NCBI RefSeq assembly: GCF_019749255.1 | Contig: NZ_JACWFH010000030.1 | Location: forward strand, 1 to 64,000 | Length of the DNA: 64,000 bases | Source: Mesobacillus maritimus | Lineage (GTDB): Bacteria > Bacillota > Bacilli > Bacillales > Cytobacillaceae | Direction: 5' to 3' | Part shown: positions 8,036 to 17,245 of the stretch, piece by piece | Numbering within the stretch: position 1 is the stretch's first letter | How the letters are laid out: each line of letters begins with the position of its first letter | Translations under genes and position numbers: made by a program | Notes under the pieces: model-generated | What the model was told of the DNA's origin: nothing | Seen by the model: the letters and a program-made list of their open reading frames with translations, nothing else | The model's database searches: none

Positions 8036-9628
8036 TTGGTTAGTTCTTTATTAGAAGATCAGTTATTATTACTGTTTGTTATTTTATTTTTAGGATCGGT
8101 ACTAGGAAAAGCGAGCATAAAGGGCCTTAGTTTAGGTTCTTCGGGTGTGTTGCTCGTTGCTATGATTTTTGGTCACTTTGGCTACCAAATATCTGGCACT
8201 GTTCAGCAATTAGGGCTAAGTTTGTTTATTGTCGCAGTTGGATTGCAGGCAGGACCAAGGTTTTTTCGGATGATGCGAAGCAGTGGCATTGTGTTTGGAA
8301 TCATTGGGATATTGATTGTCTTTATCGCGGCAATTGTCACCATTATTGTCTCAAAACTATTTCATTTCTCCCCAGCTTTGAGTATTGGCTTAATGACTGG
8401 GGCTCTTACAAGTACACCGGGACTGGCGGCTGCTTTACAAGCGACAAATGATCCTCTTGCTTCTGTTGGATATGGAATTGCCTACCCGTTTGGAGTCATC
8501 GCTGTTGTGCTGTTTGTTCAGTTATTGCCGAGGGTGTTAAGGATTGATTTGGAAAAGGATTTAAATGAGTCCAATGGTCCAATTCGTAACGAAGAGTCAC
8601 CAGAGGTCATGACGATAGAGGTCACAAATGCTACTTATAATAAAAAGACAATTAAAGAAATCCACTTTGAGAAATATCATTCTATCGTGATTAGTCGAGT
8701 CATTCGGCGAGACCGCAACATCATTGCCCTTAACGATACAGTCATTTTAAAGGGAGACCGACTTGTAGCAGTAGGATTAAAGGAAGATTTAGAAAAGCTT
8801 TGTAAGGACATTGGTAAAAAGGTTGAAATAGACTTCCAAAATTCAGATCACGTAAAATTAAGAAAAGTTACCGTTGATTCAGAAGAAGTAATTGGCAAAA
8901 ATCTGAAGGAACTAGGGTTACGATCAGCGTATGGAGTAACGGTTACGCGAATTGAACGTGGGGGCTTTGAATTTAGCCAAAATCCAAAATGGAGGCTCGA
9001 ACGAGGAGATGTTTTAACCATTGTAAGCAGTGAAGACCGAATAAAAGAAGTTGAAACACTGTTTAGTAGAAAGCACTTAACCGTTACGAATGTGCATATA
9101 TTGTCTCTGAGCTTAGTGTTGCTAATAGGAATTGCTGTTGGAATGATTCCTATCCATTTACCTGGGTTGGGGACAATTACTCTAGGGGTTGCGGGAGGTC
9201 CGCTATTTGTGGCTTTAATCATTGGCCACTTTGGAAAACTTGGACCAATCCGTGCCAGGTATTATCAGCCGTCCACAAGAGTGGTCAGTGATATAGGATT
9301 AGTGTTATTTCTTGCTGGCGCCGGGACAACGGCAGGTCAAGGGATTGTCGAGGTTGTAAAAGCGGAAGGACTTGGTCTTGTATTTGGAGGGTCGCTCATT
9401 ACATTAACCCCGATTCTTGCTGGTTACTTTATAGCTAAAAAGTGGTTCCGTTTAAATACGATTCACGCTCTAGGGGCACTATGTGGCGGAATGACGAGTA
9501 CACCTGGCTTAGGTTCAGTAAACCAATTAGTGGAGTCGGAGGAACCTGCTATCGCGTATGCAGCAGCCTATCCATTTGCACTTATATTAGTCGCGATTAC
9601 ATCTCAGTTACTAATTTTTTTTCTCTAG
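8036..9628 (+). CDS. AspT/YidE-type transporter with two RCK_C domains
   Basis: 530-aa membrane protein with two Asp-Ala exchanger-type (YidE/YbjL) membrane domains (about 1-185 and 355-530) flanking a cytoplasmic region with two RCK_C/TrkA-C domains (about 190-275 and 280-350). The duplicated motif MTGALTSTPGLAAALQ and MTSTPGLGSVNQL marks the two halves. Family members exchange carboxylates or amino acids across the membrane, and RCK_C domains often bind a nucleotide or ion ligand. The start is TTG 8036, with AGGAAGAGG about 10 nt upstream. It is monocistronic, ending at a terminator near 9705. The substrate cannot be told from sequence. Confidence 0.88.
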   Translation: MVSSLLEDQLLLLFVILFLGSVLGKASIKGLSLGSSGVLLVAMIFGHFGYQISGTVQQLGLSLFIVAVGLQAGPRFFRMMRSSGIVFGIIGILIVFIAAIVTIIVSKLFHFSPALSIGLMTGALTSTPGLAAALQATNDPLASVGYGIAYPFGVIAVVLFVQLLPRVLRIDLEKDLNESNGPIRNEESPEVMTIEVTNATYNKKTIKEIHFEKYHSIVISRVIRRDRNIIALNDTVILKGDRLVAVGLKEDLEKLCKDIGKKVEIDFQNSDHVKLRKVTVDSEEVIGKNLKELGLRSAYGVTVTRIERGGFEFSQNPKWRLERGDVLTIVSSEDRIKEVETLFSRKHLTVTNVHILSLSLVLLIGIAVGMIPIHLPGLGTITLGVAGGPLFVALIIGHFGKLGPIRARYYQPSTRVVSDIGLVLFLAGAGTTAGQGIVEVVKAEGLGLVFGGSLITLTPILAGYFIAKKWFRLNTIHALGALCGGMTSTPGLGSVNQLVESEEPAIAYAAAYPFALILVAITSQLLIFFL

Positions 9629-9676
9629 TGTAGTTGTTACTTATCCAGTTCCATGGTTATATTTGATTTCATATGA

Positions 9677-9705
9677 AGTGTCAGGAAATCCCTGGCACTT
9701 TTTTT
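9677..9705 (+). terminator. Terminator after AspT-like gene
   Basis: AGTGTCAGG pairs with CCTGGCACT (one G-U), followed by T8. Confidence 0.85.
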
Positions 9706-9818
9706 ACGATATTAATTCTATTCCTGTACTCGTTTAGTAATTGTCAAAGAACGTTCACCTTTCTGAATTTTACAAGTGCTATAGTGGAATTAGGCAAAGT
9801 AAAAGGGGAGGGAACTGT

Positions 9819-10931
9819 ATGAAAGCAACATTCATTACCTCTATTGATCAAATTAACGAGTTGTCAGTAGAGGAAAAGGATAACCTTAAACCTATTACCG
9901 ACCAGTTTGTGTTTCGTTCAAATGATTATTATTTAGGTCTAATTAATTGGAATGACTGCAATGATCCAATTCGGAAAATTATTATCCCAAATGAAGGAGA
10001 ACTACTCGAGTATGGGCATTGGGATGCTAGTGATGAGGAAACAAATTATGTGGTGCCAGGCTGTCAGCATAAATATATAACAACTGCATTGTTAGTTGTC
10101 TCTGAAGAATGTGGAGGTTATTGCCGCTTTTGCTTTAGAAAACGATTGTTTATTCATAAAGAAAAAGAGGCGATTGTAGATCCACAACCTGGTCTAGAGT
10201 ATATTCGCCAACATCAAGAGATTACCAATGTTTTGTTAACAGGCGGAGATTCGTTGATGCTCTCAACTAAAAAACTCAAATCAATCCTTGAACAATTGAA
10301 TGAAATTGAACATGTTAAAATTATTCGCTTAGGGACCAAGCTACCTGCTTATTACCCAATGAGAATATATGAAGATGAAGCACTCTTAGACCTTATCCGC
10401 GCTTATTCTCATTCAGGAAAGCAAATATACATTATGACGCATGTGAACCATCCAAATGAGCTAACCACTCAAGCGAGAAGAGCGTTTGATGCCCTCAAGC
10501 AAGCGGGAGCAATCGTTTTAAACCAGACACCGATTTTAAAAGGAATTAACGACAATCCAGATGTGTTGGCAGAGCTCCTCAATAAGCTAACCTATGCTGG
10601 GGTCAATCCTTATTACTTCTTTATAAATAGACCGGTTGCTGGTAATTATGAGTTTGTGCTTCCTCTTGAGCAAGTATATAAAATCGTCGAAGATGCAAAG
10701 GCAAAAACCTCTGGTATCGGAAAACGTGTGCGCTTGGTGATGAGTCATAGCTCTGGAAAAATTGAAATACTTGCGATTGAAAACGGAATGGCCTATTTAA
10801 AGTATCATCAATCAAGAGATGGAAACTATGGTCAGTTCATGATATTGGACTGTCCACCAGAAGCGGCATGGTTTGATGATTTACCAGCAAATGAACAATA
10901 TTGGACTACGAAGGAGAAAACACTCAGTTAA
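9819..10931 (+). CDS. KamA-family radical SAM enzyme (aminomutase-like)
   Basis: 370 aa from ATG 9819, which has AAAAGGGGAGGG in front; the longer frame from 9741 lacks an RBS. The Fe-S/SAM motif is C98-x3-C102-x2-C105 in ECGGYCRFCFRKR, typical of lysine 2,3-aminomutase relatives. LLTGGDSLML matches the family GGD element. A lysine in SHSSGKIE near the C-terminus is in the position of the PLP lysine. At 370 aa it is shorter than KamA (about 470) and nearer EpmB-type or uncharacterised KamA-like enzymes. No beta-lysine, kam or efp gene is adjacent, so the substrate is open. Confidence 0.88.
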   Translation: MKATFITSIDQINELSVEEKDNLKPITDQFVFRSNDYYLGLINWNDCNDPIRKIIIPNEGELLEYGHWDASDEETNYVVPGCQHKYITTALLVVSEECGGYCRFCFRKRLFIHKEKEAIVDPQPGLEYIRQHQEITNVLLTGGDSLMLSTKKLKSILEQLNEIEHVKIIRLGTKLPAYYPMRIYEDEALLDLIRAYSHSGKQIYIMTHVNHPNELTTQARRAFDALKQAGAIVLNQTPILKGINDNPDVLAELLNKLTYAGVNPYYFFINRPVAGNYEFVLPLEQVYKIVEDAKAKTSGIGKRVRLVMSHSSGKIEILAIENGMAYLKYHQSRDGNYGQFMILDCPPEAAWFDDLPANEQYWTTKEKTLS

Positions 10932-10937
10932 CTTTCT

Positions 10938-11207
10938 TTACGCAATAAAGAGTAGGTCTTTACTTGGGTCCTCAGCGATGACAGGTATGAGTGTGTCGAA
11001 GTAACTTTTAATAAGGAGCCAACGAGCCGGATAAGTGTAAATATAGTCGTCTAATACAGTTTGGGAGTAAAAGGTAAAACATTCTAGTTGTGTGCCGGTT
11101 GTTTTTAAATCATACAAAAGCGCATGTAACACCGTGTAGTGGTTAGTAAGCTGGTAAGGGTTTAAGGGGAAAACTTGAATATCGTTATTTTTTATTACCT
11201 TCAGCAA
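10938..11207 (-). CDS. Hypothetical protein, start uncertain
   Basis: Convergent with the KamA-like gene, 6 bp apart. From the TTG at 11207 it is 89 aa, rich in Leu, Tyr and Phe (NPYQLTNHYTVLHALLYDL; YTYPARWLLIKSYFDTLIP), with no recognised domain. The frame stays open upstream to about 11320 with protein-like coding, and AGAAGGG with an ATT codon lies near 11297. An ATG at the right spacing (11302) is out of frame. Either a non-ATG start or a frameshift has affected the 5' end; the full product would be about 119 aa. Confidence 0.55.
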   Translation of the reverse strand: MLKVIKNNDIQVFPLNPYQLTNHYTVLHALLYDLKTTGTQLECFTFYSQTVLDDYIYTYPARWLLIKSYFDTLIPVIAEDPSKDLLFIA

Positions 11208-11398
11208 AGATTGTTCCTGAAGAGTGAAGCTTTCTTCCTTTGACAGGCCCTCAAACTGTATACAATCATTAATAAAATAAACGCCTTTTATTTCAATCTC
11301 ATCCCTTCTATATGCTAGTTATTACAGTTATGGACAAGAGTACAAATTTTCATAATCCCTTATTGTTTTAAAATGCATGTAAAGAATATTGCCATAAG

Positions 11399-11430
11399 AA
11401 AATCCAAGCTAATTTCAGCTTGGATTTTTG
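11399..11430. terminator. Bidirectional terminator, C39 lipoprotein side
   Basis: AAATCCAAGCT and AGCTTGGATTT form an 11-bp stem with a 6-nt loop and T residues on both sides. It lies 9 bp after the stop of the minus-strand lipoprotein gene. Confidence 0.85.
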
Positions 11431-11438
11431 TGTGTAAT

Positions 11439-12293
11439 CTATTTTTTTATGGTAATGGCTTGTTTTCCTATTTGCTCCCAGCCGGCGATAAATTTCTGGC
11501 GAGGAAGTTTTCGATTTTTGGATGAAAGTGGATCGTTAACATAAATATAATCTTTATCGTACCCAGTTACTAAAACGGAATGCATTTTGAACGTAATTTT
11601 TAGTGGACCACTGCTCGTTTTCCAAGTTACCCAATGGTTTTCAGGTACCACATCATAAGTACTTGTAACAACCACCCAGACGGGCCGCTGTTGGTCTAAA
11701 TGTGCAAGTACCTCGTCAAACTCCTTGCCTGAAAAATCAAGTACTTTCCCTGGTAGGTAAGATTCAGCTAAATCTTTAATGGGTCCATGGTAAACGCCAA
11801 TACCAGGTTGATCAAATGTTTGCATATTCCCGACGAAACCATCATTTAAATTTCCTCTTAAGCCATTTCGTTCATATGGAACTTTTTTCACTTTATCTGC
11901 TAAAGTCATTTTATCAACAGACACCCCGGCATGGTTTAAAAGCATGGCGAGGCTAGTGACCTCACAGCCTCTATCCAATTCAGGCTTTTGCTTTATATGG
12001 GGAGCGTCAATGAGTACTTTTTGTTTTTTTTGTTGTTCCATCTTTTGTGTTACTTTCGGAATACCGAAGGGAGCACTTTCATTATTTAACCGTTTTTCAT
12101 GCTGTGATGTTTCACTGCTCATGTGGTTTTCCATTTGGATTTTAACTGCTTCTTGTTTTTCCGTTTCTTTTGGTGGAGGTTCGGCTTCCTCACCTGTTCC
12201 ACAACCAGTTACCATAAAAAGTGAGAGTGTTAATTTTAGCGGTGTGATTTTTGTCCAACTAAAAGGCACGAAGGGCACTGACTTAAAATGCAT
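11439..12293 (-). CDS. Lipoprotein with C39-like peptidase domain
   Basis: 284 aa. The N-terminus has a hydrophobic segment and lipobox MVTGC (C31), followed by a charged linker (about 35-95). The C-terminal domain (about 95-284) matches Peptidase_C39_2/DUF3335-like folds, with C110 in DRGCEVTSLAML, H238 in KMHSVLVTGYD and N253 in YVNDPL as the Cys-His-Asn set. Such proteins are extracellular cysteine proteases or amidase-like proteins of unknown target, common in Bacillus. The first in-frame ATG is unusually far from the hydrophobic core, but GGGAG lies upstream. Confidence 0.82.
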   Translation of the reverse strand: MHFKSVPFVPFSWTKITPLKLTLSLFMVTGCGTGEEAEPPPKETEKQEAVKIQMENHMSSETSQHEKRLNNESAPFGIPKVTQKMEQQKKQKVLIDAPHIKQKPELDRGCEVTSLAMLLNHAGVSVDKMTLADKVKKVPYERNGLRGNLNDGFVGNMQTFDQPGIGVYHGPIKDLAESYLPGKVLDFSGKEFDEVLAHLDQQRPVWVVVTSTYDVVPENHWVTWKTSSGPLKITFKMHSVLVTGYDKDYIYVNDPLSSKNRKLPRQKFIAGWEQIGKQAITIKK

Positions 12294-12636
12294 CCTGCAA
12301 TCAACTCCCTTATGAGAGATGTAGTCCTATTTTCTCTCGTAAAACTTGAATTACCTTAGAGGTTAAACGCCAAATTTGGTTGAATAATGGGTAGGACGTC
12401 TCTAATTCCCAAGTTTCACTTGCAGCAATCGAGTTTCCGGTGTATTTTTGAATATTAGAGCAAAAATAAATCGACTTTAAACTTTTTCCAGTATTTTAAA
12501 TAGCTTACTGAAGTTTTTTCCGTTAAAGTTAAAGCTGCGGTTAGTACCTATTAAATGTTTTATATAAATGTGATGTGTACACAAATTTCGAAATACGAAA
12601 ATATACTATACAAACAACTCAAAAGGAGTATGAATC
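12294..12636. other. Intergenic region upstream of sdaAB
   Basis: Divergent region between the C39 lipoprotein and sdaAB. On the minus strand a frame of about 60 codons (about 12310-12495) is open and protein-like (contains WELETSYPLFNQIWRL) but has no ATG, GTG or TTG start, so it may be a gene remnant. Near 12570 TGTGTACACA is a 10-bp palindrome. I found no riboswitch. Confidence 0.35.
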
Positions 12637-13296
12637 ATGAAATATCGTTCAGCTTTTGACATTATTGGTCCTGTCATGATTGGACCATCCAGCTCGCATA
12701 CTGCTGGTGCTGCACGAATCGGACGGGTTGCCCGCACATTATTTGAAAAACAGCCGAAGAAAGTGAAAATTTCCCTATATGGCTCATTTGCTAGTACGTA
12801 TAAGGGACACGGGACTGATTTGGCGCTTGTTGCCGGTCTTTTAGATTTCGATACGTTTGATGAACGAATTCCAAAGTCATTAGAAATAGCTAAAGAATTG
12901 GGGATGGAGGTTACTTTTCAAACAGAAAAGGCTGTACCTGAACATCCGAATACAGTAAAGCTGAACTTATTTGATGAACATAATGAGATGGAAATTATCG
13001 GAATCTCTATTGGTGGCGGTACAATTGAAATTACTGAAATCAATTCGTTTAAGCTAAAGCTATCAGGAGACCCAGCAATTCTTGTTATTCACCGCGATCG
13101 ATTTGGAATTATTTCATCGGTTACGTCTGTTTTAGCTAAAAATGAAATCAATATTGGTCATATGGAAGTAGCTCGTAAGGAAAAAGGCGAAATGGCGATT
13201 ATGGTGATTGAGGTCGACCAAAAAATTGAGGATGAAGTAATTGAGGAATTGAAAGCCCTTTGTAACGTAACACGAGTCATCCGAATGGTAGAATAA
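12637..13296 (+). CDS. sdaAB: L-serine dehydratase, Fe-S dependent, beta subunit
   Basis: 219 aa. N-terminal serine dehydratase beta domain with the family pattern MIGPSSSHTAGAARIGR (about 15-31). A C-terminal ACT domain (about 147-219: ILVIHRDRFGIISSVTSVLAKNEINI) probably binds serine. With the alpha subunit it converts L-serine to pyruvate and ammonia in the cytoplasm. AAAGGAG precedes the ATG. The alpha gene follows 54 bp later, the standard Gram-positive order. Confidence 0.96.
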   Translation: MKYRSAFDIIGPVMIGPSSSHTAGAARIGRVARTLFEKQPKKVKISLYGSFASTYKGHGTDLALVAGLLDFDTFDERIPKSLEIAKELGMEVTFQTEKAVPEHPNTVKLNLFDEHNEMEIIGISIGGGTIEITEINSFKLKLSGDPAILVIHRDRFGIISSVTSVLAKNEINIGHMEVARKEKGEMAIMVIEVDQKIEDEVIEELKALCNVTRVIRMVE

Positions 13297-13350
13297 CTGA
13301 AAAAAACAAGTGAATTTTTGTTGAGAAAAAAGACATCGGGAGGACAAGCA

Positions 13351-14250
13351 ATGTTTCGAAACGTAGCGGAACTTGTTGGGTTGGCAGAAAAGCATCAAGT
13401 GAAGATCGCTGAGATTATGATTAGGCAAGAGGTTGAAATTTCAGGGTTAACCCGTGAAGATGTTCTATCCAAAATGGATGGAAATCTTACGGTTATGGAA
13501 AAAGCAGTTGAGCGTGGGTTGAACGGGGTAAAGTCACGAACAGGGCTAACGGGTGGAGATGCAGTTTTACTCCAAAATTATATCAAAAGCGGTAAAGCAT
13601 TATCGGGACCGCTTTTATTAGATGCGGTAAGCAAGGCGGTGGCAACCAATGAGGTGAATGCTGCGATGGGAATCATCTGTGCAACACCTACAGCTGGATC
13701 AGCAGGTGTCGTGCCAGGTACTCTATTTGCGGTGAAAAATCAATTGAATCCTAGTCGGGAGGAAATGGTTGAGTTTTTATTTACAGCAGCTGCTTTTGGT
13801 TTTGTTGTTGCCAATAATGCTTCCATTTCTGGTGCCGCAGGGGGATGTCAAGCGGAGGTTGGTTCGGCAGCGGGAATGGCGGCTGCATCGATTGTAGAAA
13901 TGGCAGGCGGTACGCCGCAACAAGCGGCAGAAGCCATGGCAATTACGTTGAAAAATATGCTTGGCTTAGTTTGTGACCCTGTAGCCGGTCTTGTTGAGGT
14001 GCCTTGTGTAAAACGAAATGCAATGGGCGCATCAAATGCTTTAACAGCTGCAGACATGGCCCTTGCAGGAATTACGAGTAGAATTCCTTGTGATGAAGTG
14101 ATTAGTGCGATGTACGCAATCGGTCAAACGATGCCTTCAGCTTTAAGAGAGACTGGAGAAGGTGGGTTGGCTGCAACCCCAACGGGTCGGAGATTAGAAG
14201 CAGAAATATTCGGTGAACCAAAAGCTAAACTTAAAGATTATCTGGTATAA
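13351..14250 (+). CDS. sdaAA: L-serine dehydratase, Fe-S dependent, alpha subunit
   Basis: 299 aa from ATG 13351, which has CGGGAGGA at good spacing; the frame open from 13318 adds an unlikely TTG start. It carries the catalytic [4Fe-4S] site: conserved cysteines are seen in GIICATPTAGSAG, AAGGCQAEVGSA and LVCDPVAGLVEVPCVKRN. The glycine-rich central region is typical. It works with SdaAB and ends at a terminator at 14265. Confidence 0.96.
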   Translation: MFRNVAELVGLAEKHQVKIAEIMIRQEVEISGLTREDVLSKMDGNLTVMEKAVERGLNGVKSRTGLTGGDAVLLQNYIKSGKALSGPLLLDAVSKAVATNEVNAAMGIICATPTAGSAGVVPGTLFAVKNQLNPSREEMVEFLFTAAAFGFVVANNASISGAAGGCQAEVGSAAGMAAASIVEMAGGTPQQAAEAMAITLKNMLGLVCDPVAGLVEVPCVKRNAMGASNALTAADMALAGITSRIPCDEVISAMYAIGQTMPSALRETGEGGLAATPTGRRLEAEIFGEPKAKLKDYLV

Positions 14251-14264
14251 TAGAGGGAGCAGAG

Positions 14265-14305
14265 CACACCAAGAATCTCAGGATTTTTGGTGTGTTTTTT
14301 TATTT
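14265..14305. terminator. Terminator after sdaAA
   Basis: CACACCAAGAATC pairs with GATTTTTGGTGTG (loop of 4), followed by T8. It also lies immediately 3' of the small minus-strand gene at 14306 and may serve both. Confidence 0.9.
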
Positions 14306-14455
14306 TTATCTTGTACGGCCGTTTTCCATAAATGCAATGCGTCTCAAGGTAGAACTGCTAAAATCAGCTGCTTTTTTATTGCTCATACGAGTTTTTAAAG
14401 TACGGCAATCATGTAAATCAAACTTGTTTTCAACTTCCATGTCGTGATTGGCCAT
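14306..14455 (-). CDS. Small hypothetical protein (49 aa)
   Basis: A short frame not usually listed by length cut-offs. On the minus strand GGAGGGAAGAAATA precedes ATG 14455. The product starts MANHDMEVENKFDLHDC, is hydrophilic, and contains a basic stretch (TRMSNKKAADF, STLRRIAF). It fills what would otherwise be an empty gap between sdaAA and the Ca2+ ATPase and abuts a terminator. No family recognised; a conserved Bacillus small protein is possible. Confidence 0.65.
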   Translation of the reverse strand: MANHDMEVENKFDLHDCRTLKTRMSNKKAADFSSSTLRRIAFMENGRTR

Positions 14456-14610
14456 TATTTCTTCCCTCCATATCATCTAGAATCTCCAGAGGAAGAATAT
14501 AATATAAAGAAATTCGCACTGCTATGATAAATAGTTACCTATCTTGTGATACTAAGCTAAGAAACTAGAGTCCTTGTATTGGTTGAATGACTGTGGAAGG
14601 AGAATAGGAA

Positions 14611-17211
14611 ATGAGTGATTTTTTTAGGAAAACGTCTGAAGATGTTTTAAACGAACTAAATGTTACGGAAAAAGGCCTCGCGACTGAAGAAGTAAATAAA
14701 AGGCTAGAACAATACGGCTATAATGAACTTGCTGAAGGAAAACGAAAAACGACTTTGGAAGTTTTCTTTGAACAATTTAAAGACTTTCTGGTGATTATCC
14801 TAGTGGTTGCAGCGCTTATATCTGCTTTCTTAGGGGAGTTACACAGCACAATAGTTATCGCAATTGTTGTTATTCTTAATGCAATTCTCGGAACAGTTCA
14901 GCACCAAAAGGCACAACAGAGCCTAAATAGCTTAAAAGCCCTCTCATCCCCGACGGCAAAAGTGCTGCGAAATGGGAATAGAGTGGAAATACCATCCAGA
15001 GAAGTTGTTGTTGGGGATATTCTTTCCTTGGATGCAGGTGATTTTGTTAGTGCGGATGGAAGGATTATTGAAAATTATAGCTTACAGATTAATGAAAGCT
15101 CACTAACGGGAGAATCGTTAAGTGTACTAAAGGAGATAGAGCCAATAAACGAAGAAGAAGTGGCCATTGGCGACAAAAAGAATATGGTGTTTTCTGGTAG
15201 CTTTGTTACATATGGGAGAGGAATAGTTGTCGTTACCAATACGGGGATGAACACCGAAATTGGGAAAATTGCCAACTTGCTCGAATCAGCAGGTGATAAG
15301 AAGACACCACTTCAGGCGAGTCTAGACCAGTTTGGTAAAAAACTTGCCATTGGCATTATTGCCATTGCCATTATTATCTTTGCGTTAGATTTATTTAGAG
15401 GGAATGACCTTGTAGATTCATTTATGTTTGCAGTGGCGCTTGCAGTGGCAGCTATTCCTGAAGCCTTGAGTTCCATTGTGACCATTGTACTTGCTTTTGG
15501 AACACAAAGAATGGCAAAGGAAAATGCGATTGTTAGAAAGCTGCATGCTGTTGAAAGCTTGGGTAGCATTTCTGTTATCTGTTCAGATAAGACCGGTACG
15601 CTGACCCAAAATAAAATGACCGTTCAGAAGGTTTACGTAGATAACAAAGTAATTGAACACAATGAGCTAAATATGGAAAATCCGTTAGAGAAACGAATCC
15701 TGTTAATGGGTTTGTTGTGTAACGATTCGGTAACCACAGATAAAAAGGAAATTGGTGACCCAACTGAGATAGCACTGGTAAACTTTGGTGAGGATTACCA
15801 GTATGATGAGCTTTCGATTAGGGATCATTATCCTCGTTTAGCGGAACTGCCTTTTGATTCTGACCGAAAGCTAATGAGCACAGTGAACAAATATGAGGGC
15901 AAAAGTTACTTGGTCACAAAGGGAGCATTGGACGTTCTATTGTCAAGAATTGTAAAAGTTGCAACTTCCGACGGAGTTGTGGATTTCACGAAGGAACAGC
16001 AACAAATGATTGAAAAAATCAACAAAGATTTCTCTATGAACGGCCTACGTGTACTAGGCTTTGCTTATAAAGAGGTTCCTGAAGGAAAGAAAATTGATTT
16101 TGAAGATGAAAACGACTTAACCTTTATTGGGTTGATTTCGATGATGGACCCACCACGGAAGGAATCCTATGATGCTGTGGCAGCTTGTATTGAGGCTGGC
16201 ATTAAACCAGTAATGATTACAGGGGACCATAAAATTACTGCCGCAGCAATTGCAAAAGAAATTGGAATTCTAAAAGAGGATTCTGAGGCAATTGAAGGTT
16301 CGGAAATTGAAAACTGGACAGATGACGAATTAAAGAAGAAAGTGGAAGATCTTTCCGTATATGCTCGCGTCTCTCCTGAACATAAAATTAGAATTGTTCG
16401 CGCTTGGCAGGAAAACGGAAACGTCGTTGCCATGACTGGAGACGGAGTGAATGATGGACCTGCTTTAAAACAAGCAGACATTGGTGTGGCAATGGGGATT
16501 ACAGGTACAGAGGTGGCAAAGGAAGCTTCATCCATGGTTCTTACGGATGATAACTTCTCAACCATTGTCAAAGCCATTTCAAATGGCCGCAGCATCTACG
16601 CAAACATCCAAAACTCAATTCGGTTTCTTTTATCAGGAAATACAGGGGCAGTTCTTGCTGTTCTCTATGCCTCTATTTTGGCATTGCCGGTTCCCTTTGC
16701 AGCCGTCCATCTACTATTCATCAATCTCGTGACCGATAGTTTACCTGCCATTGCCATCGGTCTTGAGCCACATAGTAAAAATATTATGAAGGAAAAGCCA
16801 AGGGATGTGGATGTACCGTTATTGAATAAAGTATTCGTTCGTCGAGTGCTTGTCGAGGGGATACTGATAGCGGTTTCGACCTTGATTGCCTATCATATTG
16901 GTTTATCAACTGGAGACCATTTAATTGCTAGTACAATGGCATTTGCAACACTGTGTTTAGCAAGGTTGTTCCATGGATTTAATGCACGAAGCAAGCATTC
17001 TGTGTTCAAAATTGGGCTATTCAGCAATAAGTTTCTCTGGTATGCCCTGATTATTGGAGCCGTTCTTCTGCATATCGTGTTATTGCTACCACCACTAATG
17101 GGTGTGTTTGAGATTGCTGAATTAAATGCAGGACAATTTGCTGCTATTTATGGTCTAGCCTTATTACCATTTGTATTGATACAGCTTTATAAGATGATTT
17201 TTGTAAAATAG
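14611..17211 (+). CDS. Cation-transporting P-type ATPase (type IIA, Ca2+-like)
   Basis: 866-aa membrane pump. Order: N-terminal cation ATPase domain, TM1-2, actuator domain with TGES (in SSLTGESLSV), TM3-4 with the ion-binding PEAL motif (AAIPEALSS), phosphorylation D326 in SDKTGTLTQN, nucleotide domain, hinge TGDGVNDGPALK, then six C-terminal TMs. PEAL with NLVTDSLPA in TM6 is the type IIA calcium pump signature (YloB/PacL-like). It would expel Ca2+ at the expense of ATP. RBS GGAAGGAG precedes the ATG. No obvious terminator until the bidirectional one at 17386. Confidence 0.93.
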   Translation: MSDFFRKTSEDVLNELNVTEKGLATEEVNKRLEQYGYNELAEGKRKTTLEVFFEQFKDFLVIILVVAALISAFLGELHSTIVIAIVVILNAILGTVQHQKAQQSLNSLKALSSPTAKVLRNGNRVEIPSREVVVGDILSLDAGDFVSADGRIIENYSLQINESSLTGESLSVLKEIEPINEEEVAIGDKKNMVFSGSFVTYGRGIVVVTNTGMNTEIGKIANLLESAGDKKTPLQASLDQFGKKLAIGIIAIAIIIFALDLFRGNDLVDSFMFAVALAVAAIPEALSSIVTIVLAFGTQRMAKENAIVRKLHAVESLGSISVICSDKTGTLTQNKMTVQKVYVDNKVIEHNELNMENPLEKRILLMGLLCNDSVTTDKKEIGDPTEIALVNFGEDYQYDELSIRDHYPRLAELPFDSDRKLMSTVNKYEGKSYLVTKGALDVLLSRIVKVATSDGVVDFTKEQQQMIEKINKDFSMNGLRVLGFAYKEVPEGKKIDFEDENDLTFIGLISMMDPPRKESYDAVAACIEAGIKPVMITGDHKITAAAIAKEIGILKEDSEAIEGSEIENWTDDELKKKVEDLSVYARVSPEHKIRIVRAWQENGNVVAMTGDGVNDGPALKQADIGVAMGITGTEVAKEASSMVLTDDNFSTIVKAISNGRSIYANIQNSIRFLLSGNTGAVLAVLYASILALPVPFAAVHLLFINLVTDSLPAIAIGLEPHSKNIMKEKPRDVDVPLLNKVFVRRVLVEGILIAVSTLIAYHIGLSTGDHLIASTMAFATLCLARLFHGFNARSKHSVFKIGLFSNKFLWYALIIGAVLLHIVLLLPPLMGVFEIAELNAGQFAAIYGLALLPFVLIQLYKMIFVK

Positions 17212-17245
17212 CCCTAATAGATATAGCGGGTAGAATGGCTCTATT

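Noticed and set aside
14213-14398. 61-aa plus-strand frame after sdaAA
   Set aside because: It spans the sdaAA terminator and overlaps the better-supported 49-aa minus-strand gene.
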